Assembly (NCBI RefSeq): GCF_003977615.1
Contig: NZ_RYZR01000003.1
Location: 780,398-844,397 of the forward strand
DNA: 64,000 nt
Direction: 5' to 3'
From: Dyella dinghuensis
GTDB taxonomy: Bacteria > Pseudomonadota > Gammaproteobacteria > Xanthomonadales > Rhodanobacteraceae
The translations under genes were made by a program, and so were the position numbers. Below are positions 52,585 to 61,333 of the stretch, piece by piece. Every line of letters starts with the position of its first letter. The stretch's first letter is position 1. Below the pieces are notes generated by a model. It was not told the DNA's origin, did not search any database, and was given only the letters and a program-made list of their open reading frames with translations.

Positions 52585-53456
52585 CTATGTCCGCCTAACG
52601 GCGCTGCATCTACCAGCGCTTGTCGCGATCGCGCCTGCCGGCGAATACGGCCACTGCGTGAAAGGCGCAACCATTGACGCATGGCAAGCAGGCCGCCAAT
52701 GGTCTCGATGGTCGCAGCGGGTACCCAGATGATGATCCCGCCGATCAATTGGCCGGTAAACACGTTGAAGTCGAACGCGCGACCGCAGATTTCGAAGATC
52801 GGATAAAGGTCGGCCTTGGAGAAGGTGATGATGGCGCCGGCGAGAATTTGCGGCGTCATGGTGATACCCGGCGAGAGTACGCGGACGCCGGGAATCATGC
52901 GGCCCGGTGGCCGCGGCCGGTGATCGAGCACCAGCCACCAGTAGATGAAGCCGCTGACGATCATCGACCAATTCATGAATCGATAGACACGCCAGTCGAG
53001 CATCGCCATCGTCTGCATCGACGGTATCAGCCAGATCAGGATGAAGACCACGAACAGAATGGTGGCTACGGCAGGATTGAATAGCACGGCGTTAATGACA
53101 CGCCATGGCCACGTCCGCAGCAAGGGCCTCAATCCATGCACGCGCCAGCGCAACGGCAAGCCTGCACGCAACACCGAGCCCGGATACGACGCCATGATGA
53201 TCAGCGGCGCCAGATGATGCAGCAGCAATTGCTGGATGCGATGCATGAAGAATTCATGCTCGGCATAGAAATCGAAATACGTTTGCAGCGACAGATAGAC
53301 GATCGCCATGCCCGACCAGAACGCGATGCGACGCCCCCGACTGACGGGCAGCTTTTGACAGCCTCGCCAGTACAGCACGCACGTCCCCAGGAATATCGCG
53401 AGAAAAATCCACGAAAATTCCCAGGGAACGATCCACTTCATCAGGACTGCAATCAT
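52581..53456 (-). CDS. Cytochrome c oxidase assembly protein, caa3-type CtaG
   Basis: A membrane protein of about 291 residues with six or seven helices. The caa3_CtaG family features are DFYAEHEFFMHRIQQLLLHHLAPL (His-rich, likely metal or haem site), MNWSMIVSGFIYWWLVLDHRP, and PQILAGAIITFSKADLYPIFEICGR. Such proteins assist cytochrome oxidase copper insertion and fit the nearby SCO and PCu(A)C genes, though it is on the other strand. The start is either the ATG at 53456 or a GTG at 53465. Confidence 0.85.
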   Translation of the reverse strand: MIAVLMKWIVPWEFSWIFLAIFLGTCVLYWRGCQKLPVSRGRRIAFWSGMAIVYLSLQTYFDFYAEHEFFMHRIQQLLLHHLAPLIIMASYPGSVLRAGLPLRWRVHGLRPLLRTWPWRVINAVLFNPAVATILFVVFILIWLIPSMQTMAMLDWRVYRFMNWSMIVSGFIYWWLVLDHRPRPPGRMIPGVRVLSPGITMTPQILAGAIITFSKADLYPIFEICGRAFDFNVFTGQLIGGIIIWVPAATIETIGGLLAMRQWLRLSRSGRIRRQARSRQALVDAAPLGGHS

Positions 53457-53547
53457 CGCCCTCACCCACGCCGTACGACGGCGGCCGTGCTCAAGCTTAA
53501 ATCACGCCACGCCGTGACCCGCAGACTTACCGTGCGGCATATTGCCA

Positions 53548-55476
53548 TCATGGACGCTGACGGCGATTACGCTGTGTGCGGCGCCAACCATACGCGATGC
53601 CGAACAGGATGATCAGCGCCGGCAATAGCGTGATGTTGATGACCTTGATGCGCGTACCCAGCGCATCGATTTCGGCATTCAACTGATGCTGTACGTCGCG
53701 CAATTCCTTGCTGATTTCAAGCTCGCGTTGCAGGAACTGCTCGACTTCGTGTTTCTGCTCGGCGTTGGTTGCGGCATCATGCGCGCCCTTCGACGGCTGC
53801 AGTTCGTCGAGCCGTTGCTTCGTATCGGCCAGCTCGCCTTCCAACTCCTGCTCCTTCTGCAGGAACTTGCTATCGGCTGCGCGCCGCAAGGCGAGTACTC
53901 GCGTAAACGGGCGTTGTGAGGTCGAACGCCCACGAATGGAGAGCAGTGCGGACGATCCGGTGAGGTTGTCGACGAGATTGCTGATGAAGTCGCCGTTGTT
54001 GGCGAACGCACTCAGCACAGGCTGGTCCACGAAACCCTGCAGCGTTTGCGTTTCCACCCACAAGCGATCGGTCAACATATCCGTGTCGGCGATCAAAATA
54101 ACTTCTGCATTCCCCGGCGATGCCGCTAGATGACCTGCGCGTTTGGCGAGCTCGGGGAACGCGCTGGCAAATGGACCATGCAGCCGCGCGGCAATCACAT
54201 AATTCTGGTTTTGTGGCTGATAGCCTTGCAGCAGGCTTGTGGGATTGCTGCCCGCATCGATCACGCGCTGCAAAGGCGCCAACTCGGCGTCGGCACTGCT
54301 CTGCAACAGTGGCACCAATCGCGTCGTCGCATTCGGCAATAGATCGAAGTGACCCGCCGTAGACACATTGACACGCTGCAAGCTCGCGGTGACCGGATCG
54401 TCGCGATTGATTTCCTGCGCACCCAGACCCAGCATTGCCGGATGCGCAAGATTGGTCCCGTTGAGTTCGATCTGCAGCGCACGCGAACGATCGAGAACTA
54501 TCTGACTTGGATCGAACTGCACGCCCCAATCGGCGAACAGTCGCGGCAGATTGGAACTGCGGTCGCCTTGTGCACCGCTCGTTTCATCCACCAGCGGTGT
54601 GGGATCGGACTCCGCAAACGGATCGACAAAGACGACAAGGTGTCCTCCTCCCAACACATATTGATCGATGGCGTATTGCACATCGTTCGACAAATGCTTG
54701 GGGTGAATCAACAAGAGCACCTTGATATCGCTGTCGATGTGTTTGATTTTGTCGGCGTCGAGCACATCGACATCGAACAGCTGCTGCAACTGGCGCATGA
54801 CTGTCCAGGGCTGCACACCGTTTAGCGGATCACCCATCACAGGCAATGCGCTGATGACACCGACATGCGGCTTCTCTGCTTGATCGAGCTGATACAGCAA
54901 CTTCGCAACGTCGTATTCCAGGAACGTTTCGCGGTTTGGATCGAGAAACGGAATGGACAAGGTGCGATCGACATCCTTGCCGGTGCGATCAGCGGCCGTG
55001 TCGGGCGTTGAATCCGGCGTGTCGTCGCTGGTTGGCTGACGCGTGCTTCCGACCAACCCGAAGAAAATGCGCTCGCCATTGCTGCCGCCATTGGCCGGCG
55101 TAAGACCTGCACTTTCCGCGCGTGCTTCGTCGTCCGAGTAAGGCACCGGGTCGACGATCTGCAGACGTATGCGCCCGCGCGATTGCGCGACGATCTCCTG
55201 CAGCATCTCCGCCACCCGCTGCTCATAGCTGCGCACTAATGGCAGGTCTTTGGTTGCGTGTTGCGAAAAATACAGCGTGAGCCAAAGCGGCCGCTCTGCC
55301 CCGTCGATGACCTGTTTGGTTCCGGGCGACAACGTGTACAGGCCATCGGTCGTCAGATCGAATCGCCCCATGGTCAGCCAGCGGCTTGTCACGAGCGTCG
55401 CCGTGCAATACGCCACGATGAGCAGGACCACTGCGCTAAGCAGAATGGTGCGTCGACGCAGTAACAAGCGTGCCAT
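53548..55476 (-). CDS. GldG-type ABC-associated protein
   Basis: A 642-residue membrane protein. An N-terminal helix (ILLSAVVLLIVAYCTATLV) is followed by a GldG/DUF4350-like periplasmic domain (FDLTTDGLYTLSPGTKQVID, QYVLGGGHLVVFVDPFAESDPTPL, VILIADTDMLTDRLW), a charged coiled-coil near 555-605, and a C-terminal helix (INITLLPALIILFGIAYGWRR). It begins 3 nt after the permease gene. In Bacteroidetes GldA/F/G is linked to gliding; here the role is unknown. Confidence 0.88.
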   Translation of the reverse strand: MARLLLRRRTILLSAVVLLIVAYCTATLVTSRWLTMGRFDLTTDGLYTLSPGTKQVIDGAERPLWLTLYFSQHATKDLPLVRSYEQRVAEMLQEIVAQSRGRIRLQIVDPVPYSDDEARAESAGLTPANGGSNGERIFFGLVGSTRQPTSDDTPDSTPDTAADRTGKDVDRTLSIPFLDPNRETFLEYDVAKLLYQLDQAEKPHVGVISALPVMGDPLNGVQPWTVMRQLQQLFDVDVLDADKIKHIDSDIKVLLLIHPKHLSNDVQYAIDQYVLGGGHLVVFVDPFAESDPTPLVDETSGAQGDRSSNLPRLFADWGVQFDPSQIVLDRSRALQIELNGTNLAHPAMLGLGAQEINRDDPVTASLQRVNVSTAGHFDLLPNATTRLVPLLQSSADAELAPLQRVIDAGSNPTSLLQGYQPQNQNYVIAARLHGPFASAFPELAKRAGHLAASPGNAEVILIADTDMLTDRLWVETQTLQGFVDQPVLSAFANNGDFISNLVDNLTGSSALLSIRGRSTSQRPFTRVLALRRAADSKFLQKEQELEGELADTKQRLDELQPSKGAHDAATNAEQKHEVEQFLQRELEISKELRDVQHQLNAEIDALGTRIKVINITLLPALIILFGIAYGWRRTQRNRRQRP

Positions 55477-55479
55477 CTT

Positions 55480-56214
55480 TCAGTGACTCCGCTTGAGGTC
55501 GAGGATGAGCACGCCGGCTGCCAGCCAGGCAACGATGGTGAGCACGAAATAGAAAATATCCCGCAGGTCCAACACGCCTCGCGCGATTGCCTCGAAGTGC
55601 CGCAACATGGACAAATGAGCGACGGCGTTCACCAGCTTGCGTGGCAGCGCCCCCTGGAAGAAATCGAGCACCTCCGGCTGACCGGCAAGAATCAGCAGTA
55701 CACACACGACGGCCGTGAGGATGAACGCGACGACCTGACTGCTGGTAAGCGTGGAAAGGCATGCACCAATGGCGAGAAACGCTCCCGCCATCAGCCAACT
55801 TCCAAGGTAACCGGCGATGATGATGCCGTTATCCGGCGAACCGAGATAGTTCACGGTGATCCAGATCGGAAACGTCAGCAGCAACGCAAGCCCGATGAAC
55901 AGCCACGCCGCGAGAAATTTGCCGAGCATGGCTTGCCACAACGATGTCGGCAGCGTTTGCAGCAATTCCAGCGTTCCCGATTTGGCTTCTTCGGCCCACA
56001 GGCGCATGGATACCGCAGGCACCAGAATCAGATAAAGCCACGGATGCATCACGAAAAACGGCTGCAGGTCGGCGATGCCGCGATCGTAAAAATCGCCGGC
56101 GTAGAACGTGAGAATGCCAGCGAGCACCAGGAAGATCACCAGGAACACATACGCGACAGGCGTAACGAAGTAGCTGCGCAACTCGCGCCGCATCAAGGCC
56201 ATCACCGGACTCAT
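55480..56214 (-). CDS. ABC-2-type permease, GldF-like
   Basis: A 244-residue permease with six membrane helices. The start MALMRRELRSYFVTPVAYVFLVIFLVL and LRLWAEEAKSGTLELLQTLPTSLWQAMLGKFLAAW match the ABC-2/GldF type. It overlaps the ATPase gene by 4 nt (ATGA), so the two are coupled and form the exporter core. The substrate is unknown. Confidence 0.9.
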   Translation of the reverse strand: MSPVMALMRRELRSYFVTPVAYVFLVIFLVLAGILTFYAGDFYDRGIADLQPFFVMHPWLYLILVPAVSMRLWAEEAKSGTLELLQTLPTSLWQAMLGKFLAAWLFIGLALLLTFPIWITVNYLGSPDNGIIIAGYLGSWLMAGAFLAIGACLSTLTSSQVVAFILTAVVCVLLILAGQPEVLDFFQGALPRKLVNAVAHLSMLRHFEAIARGVLDLRDIFYFVLTIVAWLAAGVLILDLKRSH

Positions 56215-57149
56215 GGATGCGCCTCCGTTTCCGAGCCCAAGGTGATCTGACGGAACACTTCATCGAGCCGTCCGCGCTCAAGCTGGATCTCGGAAACTTC
56301 CAGACCTTGCTGGCGAAGCAAGCTCTCGACCGGTTCCAGAATGCGCTCACCGGGCTTGGGGAACACGGTGACGCGCCCGTCCAGCGGATCCACTTCGATC
56401 CCAGCGACTTGTGGCAGACGCCCCAGCATTTCTTGAGAAATGCCGCTGCCCGGTGCGCTGAACGACACGGCGCCGTGATAGCGCGAACGTTCTTCCAGTT
56501 CGGCGGGCGTTGCATCGGCGCGCAGCCGCCCACCCGCGATGATCACCACGCGATTGCACAACGCATGCACTTCTTCGAGCAGGTGCGTGGAGATCAGGAT
56601 CGTGCGCTCGCGTGCCATGGCATCGATCAATTGACGCACCGTGTGTTTTTGATTGGGATCCAGACCATCGGTCGGTTCGTCGAGCATCAGCACCGGCGGA
56701 TCGTGCACGATGGCCTGTGCAAGACCCACGCGCCTGCGCAACCCTTTGGATAGCGTCTCGATGCTGACGTTCAACGCACCTTCCAGCTCCAGGCGGCCGA
56801 CCACTTCATCGAAACGGCGACGGCCGACATCCGAGCGCAATCCGCGCATGCGCATGATGAACACCAAAAACTCGCGCACCGTCATTTCGCCATAGCTGGG
56901 AGCGCCTTCCGGCAAATAGCCGAGCGCACGCTTTGCCTTCAACGGCTCCTTGCGCACGTCGTACCCGCAAACACGCGCCGTGCCTGCGGTGGGTGCTTGA
57001 AAGCCCGCGATCATGCGCATGGCCGTTGTCTTGCCGGCCCCATTGGGACCCAGCAGGCCCAATACCTGACCCGGTTCGGCGTAGATACTTAGCGCATCCA
57101 CCGCGGTCAAATGGCCATAGCGCTTGGTGAGCTTGTCGGTTTCGATCAT
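56211..57149 (-). CDS. ABC transporter ATP-binding protein, GldA-like
   Basis: A 312-residue ATPase. Walker A is GPNGAGKTTAMRM near 36-48, the signature motif is LSKGLRRRVGLAQAIV near 135-150, Walker B is PVLMLDEPTDGLDPNQ near 155-170, and the switch His is in ILISTHLLEEV. A C-terminal GldA-type extension follows (RVTVFPKPGERILEPVESLL). The ATG at 57149 was chosen over a longer frame to 57254 that has no likeness to the family. It drives the GldF/GldG partners downstream. Confidence 0.93.
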   Translation of the reverse strand: MIETDKLTKRYGHLTAVDALSIYAEPGQVLGLLGPNGAGKTTAMRMIAGFQAPTAGTARVCGYDVRKEPLKAKRALGYLPEGAPSYGEMTVREFLVFIMRMRGLRSDVGRRRFDEVVGRLELEGALNVSIETLSKGLRRRVGLAQAIVHDPPVLMLDEPTDGLDPNQKHTVRQLIDAMARERTILISTHLLEEVHALCNRVVIIAGGRLRADATPAELEERSRYHGAVSFSAPGSGISQEMLGRLPQVAGIEVDPLDGRVTVFPKPGERILEPVESLLRQQGLEVSEIQLERGRLDEVFRQITLGSETEAHP

Positions 57150-57266
57150 GTGAGGTCGCGGATGAGCCCTGCACACGCGCGTCGTTGCGCGGTTCGCATG
57201 GCAATGTACCGCAAGCGACGCACAAAGTTCGCCCAATAACGCCGTGAAAAGCATACGGAAATAAAA

Positions 57267-57292
57267 AAAGCCCTCCCCGGAGGGAGGGCTTT
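57267..57292 (-). terminator. Terminator of the SRPBCC-like gene
   Basis: AAAGCCCTCCC / GGGAGGGCTTT, a perfect 11-bp stem with a 4-nt loop. Read on the minus strand it is followed by a long T-run, directly after the gene at 57318-58691. A textbook intrinsic terminator. Confidence 0.9.
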
Positions 57293-57317
57293 GCGAACCA
57301 TCAAAGCAGTGCGCTTC

Positions 57318-58691
57318 TTAGCCTTTAGCCGGCGCAGCGCTGGAGCTGGCAGGAGCCGGCGCAGTGCCGCTGGAAGCGGGCTGTGCGCTCATCACAGGCG
57401 GCTGCTTGATGCCTGCCTGCTGCTCGGGCGTCTGCTGCGGCAGTGCGGCGCCGTCACCGGAATCGGCGATCGGCAGATATACATCGTACTGCGCGTAGGT
57501 GGTGATGTTGCCGCCAGCGTCTTTCACTTCCGGCTGGGCAAGGATGTCGTACAGACGGTTGGTCACTTCGTCGAACTTATAGCCGTGCGTCTGTGCATAG
57601 GCGCGCAGCATGTCGCGCGTCTGCGGAACACCGGCTGCAGTGCCGTTCCACTCCGCTTCGAGCGCAGGACCGCCGAATGCAAGCGTGCCGCGCACGTTGC
57701 TGTCGATGACCAGGCGGCCGTAGCGATCTTTGCTACCCGGGTCCAGATTCTGGTTGGCCGGATTGGCAGCGGTGCTGCTCGACGCCGGCGCGGCGGTTTG
57801 CTCAGCCAGCGACGGCGGGGTCGGCGGCGTCAGCTGATAGCTCTGACCGGCCACGTTGAGGCTGGCCGAATCGATCGGCTCGGCCACATCGAAGGTGTAG
57901 GTCTGATCGCCGTAATCCGTCGTGAAGATCACGCGCGCACCGGTGGTGTGCACGCCCAGTTTCTTGGCGGCATCTTCGATCTGCTTGACGGCGGCGTCGA
58001 CGGCTTCATTGAGGCCGTCCAGACCGTCTTTGCGCTGCATCGACGTGGAGACGATCAGCACAGGCGTCGGCTTGGTCTGCACGATGTACGGCACGAGGCT
58101 GCTGTAGTCGATGTTCGGCACAGCGGCGAGCACATTCTGCAGGTTGTTCAGGCTGAACTGGATGAACGCGTCAGGCTGACCATGGATGTACATGTTGGAG
58201 TAGCGGTTGAGCAGGTTCCAACCGTAGTCCACGTCATACGACCACGTGATCTTGGTCAGTTTGCCGGTGTTGCCCTGACGCAGCAGATCCAGAGTGAAAT
58301 GCTTGTCGTTACCGCGCCAGGCATTGTCGAGATTCCAGATGATCTGCGCACTGTTGACCGTGCTGTCGATCTTGTCGAAATCGGGCTGGGCCGAGGCGAT
58401 GGTCAGCTTGCCCTCACCCACTTTTTCGTCCTGACCGTTCCAACTGATCTCCGAGCCCGGGCCATATGCATTGCCGGACAAGGTGTATTGGGTTCTGGCA
58501 TCGTACGCGCGCAGCACACCGTAGTTGGGGAAGGTACGGAAGTTGGCTACAACGTCGTAAACCTGACGCAAGTCTTTGCTGACTACCACTGACCGTTCAA
58601 CGTGACCGCTGCCGGGCATGATGACACCCACCACAACGCCGAAAACTACGACGATGATGAGGGCAACGATAAATTCCAGAACACGCGCCAT
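57318..58691 (-). CDS. Membrane-anchored SRPBCC-like protein
   Basis: A 457-residue protein anchored by one N-terminal helix (VLEFIVALIIVVVFGVVVGVI). The next 140 residues resemble a polyketide-cyclase/SRPBCC ligand-binding domain (VERSVVVSKDLRQVYDVVAN, GSEISWNGQD, LTKITWSYDVDYG). A second part near 230-390 looks like a GyrI-type effector domain, and the C-terminus is a Pro/Ala/Ser-rich tail. Function unknown; exposed in the periplasm. The 290-bp element begins about 215 bp upstream of its start, so its promoter lies between. Confidence 0.75.
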   Translation of the reverse strand: MARVLEFIVALIIVVVFGVVVGVIMPGSGHVERSVVVSKDLRQVYDVVANFRTFPNYGVLRAYDARTQYTLSGNAYGPGSEISWNGQDEKVGEGKLTIASAQPDFDKIDSTVNSAQIIWNLDNAWRGNDKHFTLDLLRQGNTGKLTKITWSYDVDYGWNLLNRYSNMYIHGQPDAFIQFSLNNLQNVLAAVPNIDYSSLVPYIVQTKPTPVLIVSTSMQRKDGLDGLNEAVDAAVKQIEDAAKKLGVHTTGARVIFTTDYGDQTYTFDVAEPIDSASLNVAGQSYQLTPPTPPSLAEQTAAPASSSTAANPANQNLDPGSKDRYGRLVIDSNVRGTLAFGGPALEAEWNGTAAGVPQTRDMLRAYAQTHGYKFDEVTNRLYDILAQPEVKDAGGNITTYAQYDVYLPIADSGDGAALPQQTPEQQAGIKQPPVMSAQPASSGTAPAPASSSAAPAKG

Positions 58692-58759
58692 TCCAGGTTT
58701 CTCCGAGACGTCTCTCTAGTGCGGGAAAGCGCAGGTCGAAGCGGACCGCCAGGGATGGC

Positions 58760-58774
58760 TTTCCCTTAGGGAAA
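58760..58774. repeat. Palindrome TTTCCCT-T-AGGGAAA
   Basis: A perfect 7-bp inverted repeat around one base, about 70 bp upstream of the SRPBCC-like gene. It is a candidate regulator site for that gene. A second perfect palindrome, TGCTGCGCAGCA, lies at about 58867-58878. Confidence 0.4.
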
Positions 58775-58905
58775 CCGCATCAGACGGGGATCGGCCGGCG
58801 CCTAAGCTGCCGATGGTACTTGCTCACGCTCAGGAACGCTACGGGCCACGCGGACCCGCAGCCACGCTGCTGCGCAGCATTTCTGGATTGGACGTCTAGA
58901 GCCTT

Positions 58906-59195
58906 AGGGATGCTCTGATCAATTCTACGCAGGCGGCATGATGTCCAGAAGGCGCGCAGGGTGTGTTGCGCGACGCAGGGAAGACTGGCTGTCTTGGCAA
59001 GTCGCGTGGCACGGCCTGCGCGCCTTCTGGACATCACCCTTTACTTTAAATTCGTCACGTTGGGCCGTGCCTGTCTGTCCGTATGCCTTCGGTCCATCGT
59101 CTCGACAGACGGCCAGTCTGCCTTCGCCGACGGCCCTGCGTCATGCGAACAGACAGGCACGGTGACGCCTGCGTAGAATTGATCAGAGCATCCCT
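58906..59195. mobile_element. 290-bp element with perfect 30-bp terminal inverted repeats (MITE-like)
   Basis: The ends, 58906-58935 and 59166-59195, are perfect 30-bp inverted repeats beginning AGGGATGCTCTGATCAATTC. Inside lie two large hairpins: arms of 21 bp at 58940-58960 / 59015-59035 (GATGTCCAGAAGG...), and arms of 14 bp at 59065-59078 / 59149-59162 (CCGTGCCTGTCTGT). Each hairpin tip carries a further small stem (AAGAC-TGGCT-GTCTT and CAGAC-GGCCA-GTCTG). The strand could fold into a three-way junction. It has no coding capacity. The short sequence CGTCTAG occurs just outside both ends in opposite orientation. It is most easily read as a non-autonomous transposable element or structured intergenic repeat; no parent transposase is in the window. 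Confidence 0.6.
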
Positions 59196-59196
59196 C

Positions 59197-59838
59197 CTAG
59201 ACGATCCCCAACTCCAGCGCTTTGAGCACCGCACGGGTGCGATCGCGTACGCCCAGCTTGGACAGGATGTTCGAAACGTGATTTTTCACGGTTCCTTCCG
59301 CCACCTTCAGAGAATTGGCAATTTCCTTATTGCTGTAACCGCCTGAGAGCAGGCGCAGGATCTCCGTTTCACGCTCGGTCAACGGATCGGGCTGTTCGAG
59401 GCTGGTGAACTGGTTGTGCATACGACTCACGCCCGCCAGCAGGCGCTGCGTCACCATCGGTGCTACCAGTGAGCCGCCGGACGCGACGGTGCGCACGGCT
59501 TCCACAAGTTGCTCCAGCGAGACATCCTTCAGCAGATAACCGCGCGCACCCGCTTTCAACCCCTGCAGTACCAACTGATCGTCATCGAATGTGGTGAGAA
59601 TGATCGTGGGTGGCAATTCATTCCTTGCAGACAAGGCTTGCAAGACTTCCAGACCGCTCATGTTCGGCATGCGCAGGTCCAGCAACACGACATCGGGCTT
59701 GATCCGTGGAATGTCCTGCACAGCCTGCACGCCATCGGCGCACTCGGCCACCACACGGATATCTTCGGCCAGATCAAGCAGCGAACGAACTCCCTGGCGA
59801 ACCAGGTTCTGGTCGTCGACAAGACAAACGGAGATCAT
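59197..59838 (-). CDS. NarL/LuxR-type response regulator
   Basis: A 213-residue two-component regulator. The receiver domain begins MISVCLVDDQNLVRQGVRSL with the acidic pair in VDDQ, the phosphoacceptor Asp in PDVVLLDLRMPNMSGLEVL and Lys in YLLKDVSLEQL. The LuxR-type HTH at the C-terminus is LTERETEILRLLSGGYSNKEIANSL. The ATG at 59838 has GAGGA 6 nt before. It lies 76 bp downstream of its sensor kinase gene and its stop touches the 290-bp element. Confidence 0.95.
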   Translation of the reverse strand: MISVCLVDDQNLVRQGVRSLLDLAEDIRVVAECADGVQAVQDIPRIKPDVVLLDLRMPNMSGLEVLQALSARNELPPTIILTTFDDDQLVLQGLKAGARGYLLKDVSLEQLVEAVRTVASGGSLVAPMVTQRLLAGVSRMHNQFTSLEQPDPLTERETEILRLLSGGYSNKEIANSLKVAEGTVKNHVSNILSKLGVRDRTRAVLKALELGIV

Positions 59839-59914
59839 CGCGCATCCTCGCAATATTCGTGGCACATCGCAGGCCACATGCGTACCGCTAACTGAAACAA
59901 ATTCTTGCAGGCCA

Positions 59915-61147
59915 TCATGTCACGCTCAACGCAGGCGGCTCGAACCGGGACGGCGTATGCGCCAGCACCGACGGCTCGCCCAGCGGCAAGCGCACGCTCA
60001 GCGCAAAGCCTTGCCCCGCCTCGCTTTCCATCGACACATCGCCACCGTACTCAGATAAACGTTCGCGCATGCCCGACAACCCGTTACCGGGTAGAATCGA
60101 TGCAGAACCGCGGCCATCGTCCCACGCATTCAGGCTGAGCAGGTTTTCATCGTCGTAGGCAAAAGTCAGCCAGAGATTGCGGGCGCCGGCGTGCTTGGCG
60201 GTATTGGTGATGATTTCCTGCACACAGCGCAGCAGAACCTGCGCCCGGCGCGGGTCTTCCACCCCGAAACGCGGGGGCGTGGTCAGGTGCACCTGCAGAC
60301 TGGGAACGCCGTCGATAAGGCTTTGCAGCGCCTGCGTCAGATCGATGGCATCGTCCTGGCGCAACTCGCTCACCGCTTCGCGTACGTCGGCGAGCAACAG
60401 TCGCGCTGTGCTTTGCGCCTTGCGCACGTGTTCGGATGCCGCTTCATTGCTCAAATGGCTGGCCACTTCCAGGTTCAGGCTGAGCGCCGTGAGGTGATGG
60501 CCGATCAGGTCGTGTAGCTCGCGCGCGATGCGCATGCGCTCGGCGATACGGGTGGATTCGGCGAGCAGCGCGCGCGTCGCCCGCAGCTCGGAATTGAGGC
60601 GCCGCTGCACATCGCGCTCGTCCGCCTGCTGGCTCGCGACAGTGGAAATGACAAAGCCGACCAACGAGTAGGCCGTATAGATGATGGCCTGCAGCACCGC
60701 CAGCACGATGGTGTACTCGGGGAAGGTCGCAAATACCCCCGTCAGACAAATCGTCTGCAGCACCATCCACCCGATGCCGACCCAAAAAGGGACCAGCCAC
60801 GGCAATACGACGGAGATCACGACCATCAGGATCGCGGACAGCCCGCTGTGGCTGTACCAGCCCACCACCAGCGCCGCCGCCGTCATCAGTAGCAACCCGA
60901 ATAATCGCGCACCGACGTGTGTGCGCGCGCCGAGGTTGTTGGTTACTAGCAGATAGATGATGCCGAAGATCAGGTAAAACAGCGTGCAAAGCAGCAACGC
61001 GAAGTCGGGCCGGTGTAGCAAATCCAGCCGCTTGGTGGCCCAACTGGTGAACAGCGGCGTGCCATCGCACAGATAAGCGATAAGCCCGGTAATGCGCAGC
61101 AGCCGCAAATGGTTGAAGTTGGTTGTCATGGCCATGGCATGCATCAT
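59915..61147 (-). CDS. DesK/NarX-like sensor histidine kinase
   Basis: A 410-residue inner-membrane kinase with about six N-terminal helices (LLRITGLIAYLCDG to LQAIIYTAYSLVGFVIST) and no obvious extracytoplasmic sensor domain, like DesK-type sensors of membrane state. The HisKA_3 phosphoacceptor is in RIARELHDLIGHHLTALSLN, and the ATP site is in VQEIITNTAKHAGA and DDGRGSASILPGNGLSGMRERL. Several Met codons near the start leave the exact start uncertain by up to six residues. It phosphorylates the regulator encoded next. Confidence 0.93.
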   Translation of the reverse strand: MMHAMAMTTNFNHLRLLRITGLIAYLCDGTPLFTSWATKRLDLLHRPDFALLLCTLFYLIFGIIYLLVTNNLGARTHVGARLFGLLLMTAAALVVGWYSHSGLSAILMVVISVVLPWLVPFWVGIGWMVLQTICLTGVFATFPEYTIVLAVLQAIIYTAYSLVGFVISTVASQQADERDVQRRLNSELRATRALLAESTRIAERMRIARELHDLIGHHLTALSLNLEVASHLSNEAASEHVRKAQSTARLLLADVREAVSELRQDDAIDLTQALQSLIDGVPSLQVHLTTPPRFGVEDPRRAQVLLRCVQEIITNTAKHAGARNLWLTFAYDDENLLSLNAWDDGRGSASILPGNGLSGMRERLSEYGGDVSMESEAGQGFALSVRLPLGEPSVLAHTPSRFEPPALSVT

Positions 61148-61333
61148 AGGGCCGCGCCAATGCCCTGTAATGCGCGGGAAGTCACCCCTACCTCGATTGC
61201 TCAGCGCGTGGCTTTACAAAGGTTTTACATGCCGCAATACGGGATGATACGCCTTGTGGCACATGCCATAATGCGCCGGAGCTGGGCCGTCAGTCGGTCT
61301 TTTCCTTAGCAACTACTCACTGCGGAGCAACGA

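Noticed and set aside
57291..58592. A 433-codon plus-strand frame opposite the SRPBCC-like gene
   Set aside because: It begins inside the terminator stem and shows antisense-type composition; the minus-strand frame has a membrane anchor, a domain and a proper terminator.
58938..59176. Plus-strand frames inside the 290-bp element
   Set aside because: They arise from the inverted repeats, have no ribosome binding site and resemble no transposase or known domain.
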